From positions 17,026,299 to 17,090,298 of the forward strand of contig CM076192.1 in the NCBI GenBank assembly GCA_038277395.1: a stretch of 64,000 bases of DNA. Reading direction: 5' to 3'. Shown piece by piece: positions 9,376-19,784 of the stretch. A model generated the notes under the pieces. The model did no database searches, had not been told where the DNA came from, and saw nothing but the letters and a program-made list of their open reading frames with translations. Both the position numbers and the translations under genes were made by a program. Position 1 is the first letter of the stretch; each line of letters begins with the position of its first letter. The DNA is from Dryocosmus kuriphilus (taxonomy: Eukaryota; Arthropoda; Insecta; Hymenoptera; Cynipidae).

Positions 9376-9867
9376 TTGGGAGAAAATCCAGCGTCTAAGG
9401 TGCCTAAGAAGGTTAGATTACACACTTCACTCGTGTCTCGCTGGAAGAATTGGCTTCAATCATGCGTTTTAAAACACGTTAAACATGGTATTATACAGAA
9501 GTTTCCTAGACGAGGTGATTGTGGGCTAGAAGCTCCAAAACTGTATCCAGAGGTGCAAGTTTTTATAAATTATGCAGGATTTAAGAGAGATAATTATTTT
9601 GCGAACACACAAAATCTTTTTGGATCAGCCCTATCCGCTGCAGGTTCTGCAATGACAGAAATTCTTTATGATGAAGAAACAGCGGTTGATAGGCTAGTTT
9701 ACTTGGTAGAACTTTCTAACACAACGCAATTATTAACCAAGGTTTACCACACACAATCCAAGGAAAAAATTGCGTATATTCTGCTGGGTATTCCTAAAGA
9801 ATTTCGGCATATTGTAGAAAAGAATGAGAATGATGATTTCTTATTTGACAAAGATCTTGCGGATTAA
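9376..9867 (+). CDS. DIRS-like gag fragment
   Basis: This 163-codon segment includes VPKKVRLHTSLVSRWKNW, LYPEVQVFINYAGFKRDNYF and ALSAAGSAMTEIL. Such blocks occur in the first frame of DIRS elements from insects. It is predicted structural protein without a recognised catalytic motif. The frame ends at TAA at 9865-9867, and gag-like sequence continues in poorer condition to about 10100. The assignment rests on position upstream of RT and recalled resemblance. Confidence 0.6.
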   Translation: MGENPASKVPKKVRLHTSLVSRWKNWLQSCVLKHVKHGIIQKFPRRGDCGLEAPKLYPEVQVFINYAGFKRDNYFANTQNLFGSALSAAGSAMTEILYDEETAVDRLVYLVELSNTTQLLTKVYHTQSKEKIAYILLGIPKEFRHIVEKNENDDFLFDKDLAD

Positions 9868-10239
9868 GTTAGAGACGCAAAGGCGGTAGCCAAAATAGGG
9901 AAGGATTATCAACATTCCTTAGGCTCTTTAGCAAAAAGATGCAGTCCAATTCTACTCATTTAAACTCCTTGAAAGAATCCCCTAGAGGACGAGGCAATTC
10001 GCGGATGGGTCCTTATCAGAGAACGAACTTCAGGGGTGCCAAGAGCATGAATTGGAATGACCCTCGCTCTCCATAGTCAACAAAATCAGCCCAAGTCTCA
10101 GAGCCAATCGATATCCTAGATTCCTTTTAGGAATTAGAGGTAAAAACAGCAGGTCGTTCAAAGAAGTTTTTGAAAAATTGGGAACAGATCACAAACGATA
10201 ATTTTATTCTGGAGTTTGTTTCTGATTATAAAACACCAG

Positions 10240-10800
10240 TTTCAGAGACTGTAAATTAATTAAATTCACCTTTAGATCCTACCTGGTCCAGAGATAATTT
10301 CAATGACACTCAGAATGCAATCAATAGGCTCCTATCTATAGGTGCAGTTCAACCGTGTTTCTCAGAACCTGCTCAATTTTTGTCAAAATATTTCATAGGT
10401 AAAAAACTAGATGGAACCAAAAGGTTTATTCTAAATTTAAAGGAGTTTAAAAATTAAATTAGTACTGATCATTTTAAGATTAAAGACTTAGGAACGGCAA
10501 TTCGATTCTTGCAACGTAACACTTTCATGTGTAATTTACACCTGAAAGATGCTTATCTTTTGTTACCTGTCGATACCAATTCAAATCTTTACCTTTTGCT
10601 TTATGTACTTTTCCGTATGTTTTTACAAAAATTCTAAAGCCTGTAATGCCGCACTTATGGATTAAAGGTTTTCTGTCTACGATTTATCTGGATGATATTT
10701 ATGTTTAGGAAAAGACCAGGAGGCTTGTTTTTTAAATGCAACTCAAACGATAAAAGTGCTAGAGTCAATAGTTTTTATTATATGTAAACCATAAGAAAAG
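10240..10800 (+). pseudogene. DIRS-like reverse transcriptase, broken
   Basis: Translations in shifting frames give AINRLLSIGAVQPC, KLDGTKRFILNLKEFK, then CNLHLKDAYLLLPV (first catalytic Asp) and STIYLDDIYV (YLDD box, about 10675-10705). Stops follow ETVN, EFKN and IYV. These are the RT blocks of DIRS elements, in order. The region between LLPV and YLDD is partly lost. Confidence 0.8.
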
Positions 10801-10829
10801 TAATTTAATTCCTAACATAAGCTCAGTTT

Positions 10830-11180
10830 TTGGGTTTTGTTTTAGATTCTTTGTCTATGACCGTAGAACTACCTCCAGAAAAAAGTGAACGTTTGATCAC
10901 TTTAATAGATCAATTTTTGAGTACAAGAATTTTCAAAATTAGAGATTTCGCTCAACTCACTGGACAATTTGTGACTGCTTGTCCAGGTATAGAATATGGA
11001 AAACTATATTGTAGATGCATAGAAAGAGAAAGAATTTTTGCCTTGTTACTTACAACAGATGATTATAATCCCTCGATTATATATCTTTCCAAAAGAAGCT
11101 GTCAAGGGAGGTATGCGTTGGTGAAAAATAGTTTTAAAGAAGGTATTATGTCTATCAAATACGGGATCTTTATGAAATAA
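10830..11180 (+). pseudogene. DIRS-like RT thumb/connection
   Basis: GFVLDSLSMTVELPPEKSERL, then LTGQFVTACPGIEYGKLYCRCIE. The GFxxDSxxMxxxLPxxK and LxGxxxAxxPA-like patterns follow the YLDD box in DIRS RTs. The frame opens after a shift and ends in TAA at 11178-11180. Confidence 0.75.
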
Positions 11181-11182
11181 AT

Positions 11183-11900
11183 TTTTCGATTGCTTTAAAA
11201 ACAGGTTGGAGTGCATTTTGTAAAGGTGAAAGTGCAGGTTTTTTTTTGGAAAAAGGAAGAACAAAGCCTTCATGTTAGTTGATTGTAATTAAAAGCTGCC
11301 TTTTTTGGGTTAAAATGTTTTGTATCGAGTTTATCTCAGGTCGAGTTACTTTTAAAAACTGATAATAGTACTGCCATCGCTTATATCAGTAAAATGGGAG
11401 GAGTAGAGTATGCAGGTTTCAATAGAATTTCTAGGAATATTTGGATATGGTGCGAAGGTAGATCCCTGTGGATCGTTGCTTCATATATTTCTTCCAAAGA
11501 AAACAAAGAAGCAGATTTACAATCGAAAAAATTACACATAGGTACTGAATTGGAGCTTCCGGATTGAGCTTTTCGAAGAGTAGTGCAGAGCTTCGCTTTA
11601 CCGGTGATAGATTTATTTGCTTCACGCCATAATCATAAGGTTGAAAAATATTGTGCATGGAGGAGAGATCCTGATGCCTTCACGATTGATCTTTTCACTT
11701 TCTCTTGGTCTGATCATTTTGTCTATGCTTTCACACCTTTTTCTTTGATTCGGAGAGTCTTAGAGAAATTTATCCAGGACCGATTCCTTGTGAGCTTGTT
11801 TTTTCAAGGGGTTTTTCGCCTAAGACTCCCTGTGCCTAAATATTCCAAAACCTGCAGTACGGAGATTGTTTTACATGAAGCAGAAAAATTAGAACCCTAA
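11183..11900 (+). pseudogene. DIRS-like RNase H
   Basis: Pieces in sequence: GWSAFCKGES, LLKTDNSTAIAYISKMGG (about 11345-11400), SYISSKENKEADLQSK, then PVIDLFASRHNHKVEKYCAW, DPDAFTIDLFTFSW. The last block (DLFASRxNxxxxxYxSWxxDPxA) is diagnostic of DIRS-type pol. One or more frameshifts and a stop near 11565 separate the first and second halves. Confidence 0.8.
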
Positions 11901-11929
11901 GATTTCTTATCTTTTCAACAATTAACGGA

Positions 11930-12457
11930 AAAGCTTATTATTTTCTTAGCCATGGGTACAGCACATAGAGCTCAAACCTTGTCTTTAATCAAAATAGATC
12001 AGATTTCTCTCAACCTTCTGGAATTGGCATTAACATAGTCGATGTAATAAAGACTTCCAGAGCTGGAAAATCACAACCAAGATTTTGTATTCCTTTCTTC
12101 ACAAAAAATCTGTCCTTATGCTTAGCTAGCTGCTTAGTATGGTGCTTAGAAATAAGTAAAAGTCTGTGTAAGGAAACAAGAAATCTAATATGGATAATTC
12201 AGGAAATCATTTCGACTGCTTAAACCCAAACTAATTGCCGATGGTTAAAGATGATTAGATGCGGATTACAAGAATTTTCTGCGCATGTTACGCGTCACGC
12301 TGCTACTTCTGCAGTCTTAAAACAGGATTTAGACATAAGCTTCATTAAGAGTACTGCAGGGTGGTCTGCAGAATCAAAGACGTTTGCACGAATTTATAAT
12401 CGTCCTATCATTTCAGATACGCGAGAATTTAGCAGTGCCTTGTTAAATCATTTTTAA
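11930..12457 (+). pseudogene. DIRS-like tyrosine recombinase
   Basis: The first half carries GTAHRAQTLSLIKID, with the arginine of the recombinase R box. The last 68 codons (12251-12457) carry AHVTRHAATSAV (H-x-x-R), TAGWSAESKTFARIYNRPI with the tyrosine nucleophile. Stops lie between them near 12040 and 12200. These residues define the YR family that integrates DIRS elements. The residues are present but the frame is broken. Confidence 0.8.
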
Positions 12458-12623
12458 GATTTCTTTTATACTTGGTCAGAACACCAAAGTAGATTTTATC
12501 TGTTAACTTCACTTATGTTCTTAAACAGTCTTGTATTCTTGCGTTATTGTGTTTGATTTCGGTTTCATAAATTTCGTTTTTCTGTATATTCTACTATTTA
12601 GAAGATATTAGTATTCTAAAGAT

Positions 12624-12660
12624 CTACAAATGTAATCTGGAGAAGGAGGCCTGACACATA
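12624..12660 (-). repeat. Right inverted terminal repeat of DIRS-like element
   Basis: Reverse complement of 8706-8740 (core GAGAAGGAGGCCTGACA). It lies 38 bp before the next transposon's terminal repeat. Confidence 0.75.
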
Positions 12661-12697
12661 AGTGATAATATCTAACGAACTTCCCTGTAAGTGAAGT

Positions 12698-13003
12698 TCG
12701 AAAGATATCCTCCACTGGTCCAACGGCCTCAAAGTTTCGAAAATCTGGTACAATTATAGCAAAATTCAAATATGATTGGAGGTGACTTTTTTTCACTTCT
12801 CTTGCATTTATCACTGATATTAGGACTACATGGTGTGGCTAAAGTCATACAAGTGCTTTGTAGTACGCCAAAAGGACCCAAGAGGGAGGGGGAAAGAAGC
12901 AAATATTGCCCTAAATTCACCTGTTTTACCCAGAGATGCGCGGGTCATTAATCACCGATGTTGATGATACAAATGTATTTAATTGCAGCTCCTAGCTCGT
13001 TTT
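12698..13003. repeat. Left terminal inverted repeat
   Basis: Matches the reverse complement of 15687-15991 with scattered substitutions. Contains TCCACTGGTCCAACGGCC near its outer end. Confidence 0.88.
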
Positions 13004-13217
13004 CTACAGAAAACTACCCAGAGCTCACCACGTGGAGGTGGCTGCAAAGCGAGCTCCTTTTTTTTATATACATTTTTTTCCTTTTATTTCTTTTTAATTT
13101 TATTGTGACTTTTATTTTATTATTTTTTTTAATTTTTATTAATTTTTTTTAATTAGGGGAAGGACAGATATTTGTTGATTTTTATAGCTCTGTCTTTCTT
13201 ACTTCTTTCTTACTTTC

Positions 13218-14921
13218 TTACTCAGTTTTCTTTAAGTAATCACGCTTTGTTTCAAAGACAGGCAAAGCCTTCCTATCAGCTAGTGTGGCCCTAATGAAAC
13301 CGTCTCGAGCATCATGTCCACACACCTGAGATGAGGCTTCAATCACTAATTTTACAGAACGCTCCACTGCCTGTGTGTGACAGGGCAAGGTGAAGATGGT
13401 GGGATTTGACTGACCATCAATGAACTGTTTGATTTCAGATTCAGACAAATTAGCTGTGACTGGAGGTTCCGTAACTGTGCAGCGGTCCCAAAAAATAATA
13501 TCTATGTAGTCGGTAACATCAAAGTTTAGAGGAGGTACTCTAAATGCTTGCACGAAATCCTTCTGACGATCTCGTGCATCTAAGATATGCTGCACTGCTC
13601 GCTCCCTTATGTGTTTCCTGTCATCTGCCAACATGCAGAGCAAAAGATTTTCAGGATGGCTGAAAAAGGCATTGCGTTGGATGACAGGATCAATTATCCT
13701 CCGCAGTTCAGGAGGCATGTAGCAGGAAGACTGAATTGTCTGCCATACGTGCTTTGAGCCTTCAGAACATGAATGATGCACTTTAACAGAAAACCACACT
13801 GGTGTATACACTTTCAAAATGAAATGCCCAAGGGTTAAAAGTTCATTACTCGGATTAGGTGTCCCAACGTACAACCTGAGTGCTCTATTGGCAGTTGTGA
13901 GCCAACCTGCTTGATGCATCTGACCGGGGATCTTTGATGCCAATGTGGCTGGACAATCTCCGTTAAGGATTGCTTGGCACATGTCATACAGGTAATTCTG
14001 GTCTGTGCTTATTTCAGTACTATCCACCTCTGATAGTGATGAACTTATTGCTTCAAATTCAACTACAGGGAACTGTTCACAGAACGCGAGACTTCGCCCA
14101 ATAGGACCAGAGAACGTTCAAGGCCCTGTTGTTACTCCGCCAACGTGCACAAGCAGATGCCTCAAGGGCAATTCATTGAAATGAAGAAGACTTATCAACC
14201 ATAGCAGGGGCCTCCCTAGCTGAACTTCGGGGAGTCGTATGACACCCCTATCAGCTCCAGTGTTCACTGCGGTACCATCGCAACCAACAGCACGAAGATC
14301 GACGGTATTAATATTTGCTTGCTCAAAGTGATCAACAATTGCGGACTTTATTGCCACGCCAGACCCGGAAGTAGGTATAACGTGATTTATGTAAATAGGA
14401 CCTGGTTCATAAATGGGAGATATGTGTTCCTCCTTATGGATTTTGCGTCGGGAGTGACCAGCATCATCTCTTTCTATATATAGAGTTGAATCTTTCCGTC
14501 CATCGAAGTACAAGCCCCAAGGCTTCCCTTCAGGAAGATAGTCAGACTGCAAATCAGATCTTAGTTTTTGGCGCTCCCGACGGACTTTGCTACGGTCAAC
14601 TACATCAACTACGCTCTCTTCGGGTAAAATAATATCTATATCTTGCAGGAGCGCCGATGCAAGTTCTGCAGCAGTCCTATCTGACACCTTCCTTCTGTCA
14701 CAGGCTCTAGCAAATGTACTTAGACGATGCCGTGTTTGTTGGACAGACTTTGGGCAGGAGGATGAATCCGCATCATCCTCAGAGTTGCTATTTGAGTAAG
14801 GGTCATCCGCGACAAGGGAACATTCAGCAAGAGGCTTAAGTTTATTCCGCTCAGCACTGTAATATGCTTCTCTTTTGGACGCCCTTTCCTGTAGTTTTCT
14901 GACGCGTTCGAACTTTTGCAT
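13218..14921 (-). pseudogene. Transposase of long-TIR element, main open region
   Basis: Two frames in the same phase, 14118-14921 (267 codons) and 13218-14027 (269 codons), are separated by a single in-frame TGA at 14120-14118 and 29 further codons. The first has YFDGRKDSTL, VIPTSGSGVAIKSAI, RAVGCDGTAVNTGADRG and LLHFNELPLRHLLVH; the second has GWLTTANRALRLYVG, HPENLLLCMLADDRKHIRE and CHTQAVERSVKLV. The acidic residues FDG, CDG and a glutamate near HPENLL or RERA may form a DDE-type site; this is an inference. The family recurs in invertebrate genomes from memory. Nearly intact except for stops, so comparatively young. Confidence 0.75.
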
Positions 14922-15290
14922 ATTTTGTTAAGTGACTTTCCTATCTAGACTAGTCATCATCATCACCCGTGCATCTCTCTGATCTAACAGAAACGCTTGC
15001 TCCCTTTCAGGGACCTTGTCTGCACTTGCGCAAGAGCAGAAGGAAAATGAATCGCATTTGCATTTAGAAATATGAAACAACTTGCTCATCTTGCTTTAGA
15101 AAGCCTGCGCCTTATTCTGTGTTGCTTTGCTATCAGGACGGAATTTCCTTCTTTGGCGCAGTTCTCGACTATGCGCTGTTCTTGAACAATTGGAATAGAA
15201 CACCTGTGCCATACTTCACACAGTCTGCCCACAATTTGTTTAGCGACGTCAGTGACAGTGGGGACCTGCTTTGAAGTAAGGAAGGATTGA
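14922..15290 (-). pseudogene. Transposase N-terminal part, broken
   Basis: Upstream on the same strand one frame gives SFLTSKQVPTVTDVAKQIV and VWHRCSIPIVQEQRIVE. After a shift, another gives LFHISKCKCDSFSFCSC, VPEREQAFLLDQRDAR and a TAA three codons before residue 1 of the main segment. The cysteine-rich CKCxxFxxCxC block suggests a zinc-binding domain preceding the catalytic core. The gene therefore originally began at or above 15290. Confidence 0.65.
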
Positions 15291-15686
15291 TAGTGTATCC
15301 AATCGAAGTTTTAGAGTACTTGTTGGATGGTCGGCAAATACGTACAGGTAGAAACAATCTCGTTAGAATGCCCAACGATATCGTAGACTGTTTGGTCTCT
15401 AGTCAACGCCATCAGAACGAGAGGAGAGAAGACAGAAGTGAAAGAAATAAACCCATGTCGAAGATGAAACAATGAAGTAAGGCTCTGAAGCTGAACACAC
15501 AGAAAAAACAGAAGAGTACGGAAGAGCGATCGACACAACCTTTCACCCAGAAGTATAGATTGTAGATACAGAATGAGCTTGACGGAAGCCACGCTTCCGC
15601 CCTTGCAAATCACGTTAACCTACTACGCTGCACTGAAACAGACTCCTAGCGTGTCAGAACAGGCTGCTGGAATATTTGACAGCAAC

Positions 15687-15991
15687 AAACGAGCTAGGAG
15701 CTGTAATTAAACACATTTGTATCATCAACATCGGTGATTAATGACCCGCGGATCTCTGGGTAAAACAGGCGAATTTCAGGCAATTTTTGCTTCTTTCCCC
15801 CTTCCTCTTGGGTCATTTTAGCGTACTACAAAGCATTTGTGTGACCTCACCCATACCATGTAGTTCTAATGTCAATGATAAGTGCAAGAAAAGTGAAAAA
15901 AAGTCACCTCCAATTATATTTGAATTTTGCTATAATTGTACCAGATTTTCGAAACTTTGAGGCCGTTGGACCAGTGGAAGGTATCTTTCGA
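15687..15991. repeat. Right terminal inverted repeat
   Basis: Reverse complement of 12698-13003; inner edge AAACGAGCTAGGAGCT, outer edge TATCTTTCGA. Confidence 0.88.
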
Positions 15992-16364
15992 CAGATCTGG
16001 GATTTTGCACGCTTTTTGTGGACGTGACGAAGCATCATTTGACACCTATGGCGTTTCGATCGGCATAAAAAAAAAATTTCGCTCCACTCTAATATATATA
16101 GTATCTTCCCCTTTTATCTCCCTCAAAGATATCTAAAAATAATTTTAGTAAATTAAAATGAAATTTTTATTCCGAGGCATCTATTATAGTGTAAATTATA
16201 CTGTGGAAATGTTTTTAAAAATATTAATATTGTAGATCAAGAAGTAACAGAAGTTTAAGTTTCGATTTTTAATTAAGCGCGCCTACCCGGATCCACATTT
16301 TTTAAAATTATGTTCCTTAACTTATTAACGCATTTGATATCAGAGAATATACACACAAATGCAT

Positions 16365-16395
<31 letters not shown>

Positions 16396-16445
16396 TAATA
16401 AGGAGTTAGTCATGTTGTATTGGGTTACCCCCCCCCCCCCCCCCC
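15992..16445. other. AT-rich spacer with (AAT)n microsatellite and C18 run
   Basis: No coding signal. (ATA)n occupies about 16365-16402 and a run of exactly 18 C is at 16428-16445. Confidence 0.6.
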
Positions 16446-17047
16446 ACAAATATTGAGGTTATGAGAACTCTAATGCGCAGTGCCACCCACAACTTCGGAT
16501 GGGGAACACGGTTCAGTTGGGCGCGGCAATATGACTAAACCAACAACTCGACGACCTGGCAATGACCATTGACAAATGCGAGGACAGCGTATGAAATGGA
16601 TGGTCAAACTCAAGGTGGACATCCTTACATGTTGGCAGGGAAGCTCACCGGCGCAAAGAGGATACAGAAGAGGCTTTATAAACGTTGGGTTGATATGTAA
16701 CCGGAACATGGTCATGCAGCAATGCCTCAGTATGTAATATATCAAGTGTCCTATTTGCATAAAAGTAGATTTGAGTCTCTCTTCTCGAGCAAGAGGAAGA
16801 GCAACAACCTCCAGGGAACAGACCAGCTGTTCCTGCAATACAATCTTTGCAGGTAGCCGAAAATGACAATTTGAGACCTAAAGGAATTAAAATACATCAA
16901 AGAAGATTCCTCAGTATGAACAAATTAGTGGAAGCGGACAATTCTCCCTATAATCTAAACCCCAAAGATGTAAATCTCTGGGATTCAAACTGCTGAATGA
17001 AGACGCAGCCGACATAACTCTGTTTCGAAACTTGTCATGGACAAGGT

Positions 17048-17878
17048 TTGGATGATCCAGCGGAGGAGTTTTGGCCAATTATTATTGTGGAAGAAATGAA
17101 AAAAGTAGTCGCTAGAACTAAGAGCTTTTCAGCGCCGAGTCCAAATAAAATTAACAACTTTTTGTGGAAGAAATTTTCTTCCATTCAAATATATCTGGCC
17201 TCAATATTCACGTCTTTCCTTAACGGTGAACCATCTGCTCCGCAGTGGTTGATGGAAAGATGTACCGTACTGATTCCTAAAACCAGAAACTTGTCGAATC
17301 TAAAGAACTACAGACCCATAGCTTGCTTGGACACTTGTTAAAAGCTATTCAATGGCATCCTTAAGGAGAGGATATTAACATCTATTGAGCCAGTGTGGAG
17401 CGCAGTAGTTGAAGAACGCGGATGCGAGAGAGGCATGGCAGGTTTCAGGGAGAACTTGTGAATAGACAGATGTGTAACCCAAGATTCGATTCGGTATCGA
17501 CGCAACCTTTCCATAGCTTAAATTGACTACCGCAAAGCATTTGATTCTACGAATCACGAGCTGATCATTAAGCTCCTTGAGTGCCTGATGGTACATACAA
17601 ACATATTGAGATGCATAAGGAAGCTGATGATTTTTTGGCGGTCGAGATTTGTCGTAACAACTGACAACAGACAGGTGACCACAAACTGTGTCACCTACAG
17701 GAGAGGACTCTTTCAGTGGGACTCTCTTAGTGTGCTTCTCTTCTGCATTTACCCATTAACTCTAAACATTGTGATCCGGGAGAATCGCTGTGGAACCTAT
17801 GTGGCACGCCAAAAAAAAGAGAACATAAGGTCAACTATCTTTTATATATGGAAGACCTTAAACGCTTTGCCTCTTTAA
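17048..17878 (+). pseudogene. R4-like reverse transcriptase fragments
   Basis: SAPSPNKINNFLWKKF, CTVLIPKTRNLSNLKNYRPIACLD (RT block 2/2a with the YRPI signature), then in other frames DYRKAFDSTNHELI (the DYxKAFDS block with the first catalytic Asp), GLFQWDSLSVLLFCI (from GxxQGDxLSxLLF). TAA follows CLDTC. The FADD/YMDD box is not clearly present: YMEDLKRF at about 17846 may correspond to it (YxDDLK), which would be one substitution. Spacing agrees with this. Confidence 0.75.
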
Positions 17879-18210
17879 AAGAGGACCTTAACAATCTAGT
17901 AGCGACCGTGCTTAAATACTCCAAGGCAATCGGAATAATCTTTGGTCTCGAGAAAATTACCTACGTCCACCTCTGGAAAGGAAAGCTAGTAGAAAGATCC
18001 ACGTGTGACGATCAAGATATTCAAGCTATAGGTGGAAATACAATTCAGAATCTTGAAAATTGTGTGACATACGCATATCCTGCTATTCCGCAAGCGGAAG
18101 CCCAACATACTCGTGTGGTAAAAGTGGCTCTCCAAAGAAGGAATAGCCAAATTGTCAGAAAAATTTGGCCTTCTGAGTTATCTGGGGGAAAAAAAGATCC
18201 AGACGACTAA
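17848..18210 (+). pseudogene. R4-like RT thumb and linker
   Basis: MEDLKRFASLKEDLNNLVAT, SKAIGIIFGLEKITYVHLWKGK follows the pattern DDLKLFxxxxxxLxxLLxxVxxFSxxIGMxFGLDKCxxxxxxxGK of R4-clade RTs, and corresponds to the MNLGLDKCRKLHLSRGE part of the 55130-56527 frame. Further downstream, to about 18560, frames give IAVPLLLYTF-like and NASDRAAEVLGLRF-like strings without continuity. Confidence 0.65.
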
Positions 18211-18598
18211 TATGATTGCTGTTCCCTTACTGCTATACACGTTTGAGACCACAAAGTGGAACGTCGATGAATTGAAGGACATTGACTGAAAAACGCATAA
18301 CATTATGACAATCCATCGAATTCATCATCGCAGATCTTGCGTACCTCAAATATAACTTCCGCGAAGTCAAGAAGGAAGAGGACTATTGAGTTTGGAGTTT
18401 CTTCATCGAAGAAATGCCTTGGCAACAGCCTGTTCAATTATTAATAGCACATATCCCCTTATGCGACTTGTGCACCAACGTGAATTCACTAGAATTGAGT
18501 AATTTCTGTACAATGCCTCAGACAGGGCAGCGGAGGTGCTCGGTCTCCGGTTTGATTCCAGCAACAATACGTGTGGCCTAGTTTCGCTGTTACTTTCG

Positions 18599-19070
18599 GT
18601 GCTTTTGCCCCTTGGCTCCTGATACGAGCATCACTTGATATTTTCTTTTGATTGACCAACAAGAATTAAGGACAAATATATATGATAATGTTGCCTGACA
18701 GGGGTTACTGTTTGTAAAAAAAAAAACAACAAGCAGTGATTCTTTATGTCTCTGACAATATTGCCTGACGGGGGTCACTGTTTATGCAGTGATTCTTCGA
18801 GCGTCTTCTAAGGCATTCATGAATTTCCTCATTTCAAACTAAGACCTCTTACTTCAGGCATCCCTTTGCACCTGAGCAAAAGCTGCGATGCTTCATGGTC
18901 CAGAGCAGGATTATTTTATCCATTTGAAGATTGGGCAAGCAAAATGATTTTTAAAACGGCATCCGAAACCAACGAATCTACTGAGCACTTGCCGCGTTCG
19001 CGACCGTTTAGTAGCGAAGTACCGGGTCATAAGTACCTGTGTGAGGAGATGGGACAAATAATAATAATAA
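18599..19070 (+). repeat. 5'-truncated R4/Dong-like 3' end inserted in the older R4-like element
   Basis: This segment is the reverse complement of about 54325-54775, the 3' end of the R4/Dong-like element at 54325-59412, and like it ends in a (AAT)n tail (19056-19070). The surrounding reading frame is coding up to about 18575 and coding again from about 19080, which shows that it is an insertion. Confidence 0.75.
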
Positions 19071-19079
19071 GGGGAATCT

Positions 19080-19390
19080 GGAGTCCTTCGTAGAAAATAA
19101 CCAGTTTAAGATCTACTGGAACTTTTCGTTCTCCACTACTCACCGTATCAGTGCGACGAAGTCTGATATTGTCCTCCATGACCTGAAGACTAAGGTCATT
19201 CATGTGATTGAGTTTTCGGCCCCAGCTGTTGGTAAAGTTATATCGAAGGAGGAATAGAAGCGAACTAAATATCAAGATCTGTTTTTCGAATTGGATAGGT
19301 TGCATCCAAGCTGCAAATTCCATCTTGTAGATCTCATTATTGGCTGCCTTAGAGGTATTAAGGCTTCCTTCTCAAGCTAACCAAAAAAGA
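19080..19390 (+). pseudogene. R4-like restriction-like endonuclease domain
   Basis: The frame gives NNQFKIYWNFSFST, ATKSDIVLHDLKTKVIHVIEF and, after a stop, KYQDLFFELDRLHPS and LVDLIIGCLRGIK. The (P)D...(D/E)-x-(A/K) arrangement and the KYxxLxxEL helix are those of the REL-endonuclease of R4-clade LINEs; the intact counterpart is RPDVLWWNKHE...RIIDIS in the 55130-56527 frame. In this copy the first residue is S instead of P and the second acidic residue is E. Confidence 0.7.
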
Positions 19391-19784
19391 TCCCGGATCG
19401 TCAACATCAAGCTTCGAACACCGCAAGCTTCTGTTTTGTCAACATTGTGCCTTGTAATATGTAATATCTAGATTGTTAGCTCTAAAAAAGCATCCAAAGG
19501 TGTGAGTTTGCCACCTTCAACACTCTCGCCCGCCGCGTAAGAACATCGGCGGTATGTGCGAAAGAAAAATAACAGTGTTCAACGCAGTTAGCTCGCAAAA
19601 TATTCCTACTCTTGCTTACCTTCTGGACAGAAGGACCAGAAGTGGATGACGTATATGTTCCAGTTGCTTTGGGATTTGTTTTTCTACTAGAGAAACCATG
19701 ATAGAAGCTTCCGGAGCCTATAACTTCACTCACATAATGATACTAATACCTGGGCATCCAATGTATTCGGATAGTATCTTTTTA
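19391..19784. other. 3' flank of R4-like element, no gene seen
   Basis: Probably the 3' untranslated region of the R4-like element and degraded flank. The minus-strand open segment 19482-19733 has no recognisable motif. Confidence 0.4.

Larger units (their letters stand above)
8706..12660 (+). mobile_element. DIRS-type tyrosine-recombinase retroelement, degenerate
   Basis: A gag-like frame, RT with a YLDD box, an RNase H of the DIRS type and a tyrosine recombinase follow each other on the plus strand, flanked by short inverted terminal repeats. That order (gag, RT, RNase H, YR) with inverted termini defines the DIRS group rather than Ngaro or LTR elements. Frame breaks occur throughout pol. 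There is no integrase and no visible target duplication, as expected for YR-mediated insertion. Confidence 0.85.
12698..15991 (-). mobile_element. DNA transposon with 305-bp terminal inverted repeats
   Basis: 12698-13003 and 15687-15991 are inverted copies bracketing a 2.7-kb interior with one transposase-like gene on the minus strand. The terminal bases are TCGAAAGATA with inner edge AGCTCCTAGCTCGTTT. No clear target duplication was found. The protein belongs to a family I have seen repeatedly in invertebrate genomes but cannot place in a named superfamily. Confidence 0.85.
16480..19400 (+). mobile_element. R4-clade non-LTR retrotransposon, heavily decayed
   Basis: From about 16540 the plus strand gives pieces such as RGQRMKWMVKLKVDIL, then RT motifs (17048-17870), downstream thumb-like sequence and a restriction-like endonuclease at 19140-19380. 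RT followed by a C-terminal PD-(D/E)xK endonuclease marks the R2/R4 group. The same clade is represented by the better-preserved element at 54325-59412. Stops and frameshifts occur every 50-100 codons, and a 470-bp insertion sits before the endonuclease region. Confidence 0.75.

Noticed and set aside
16470..16869. Two minus-strand frames of 122 and 74 codons
   Set aside because: They are opposite the plus-strand R4-like coding sequence and overlap each other.
18545..18575. B-box-like GGTTTGATTCC suggesting a tRNA-derived SINE
   Set aside because: No A box or cloverleaf upstream; the stretch translates as part of the R4-like protein (AAEVLGLRFDSSNN).
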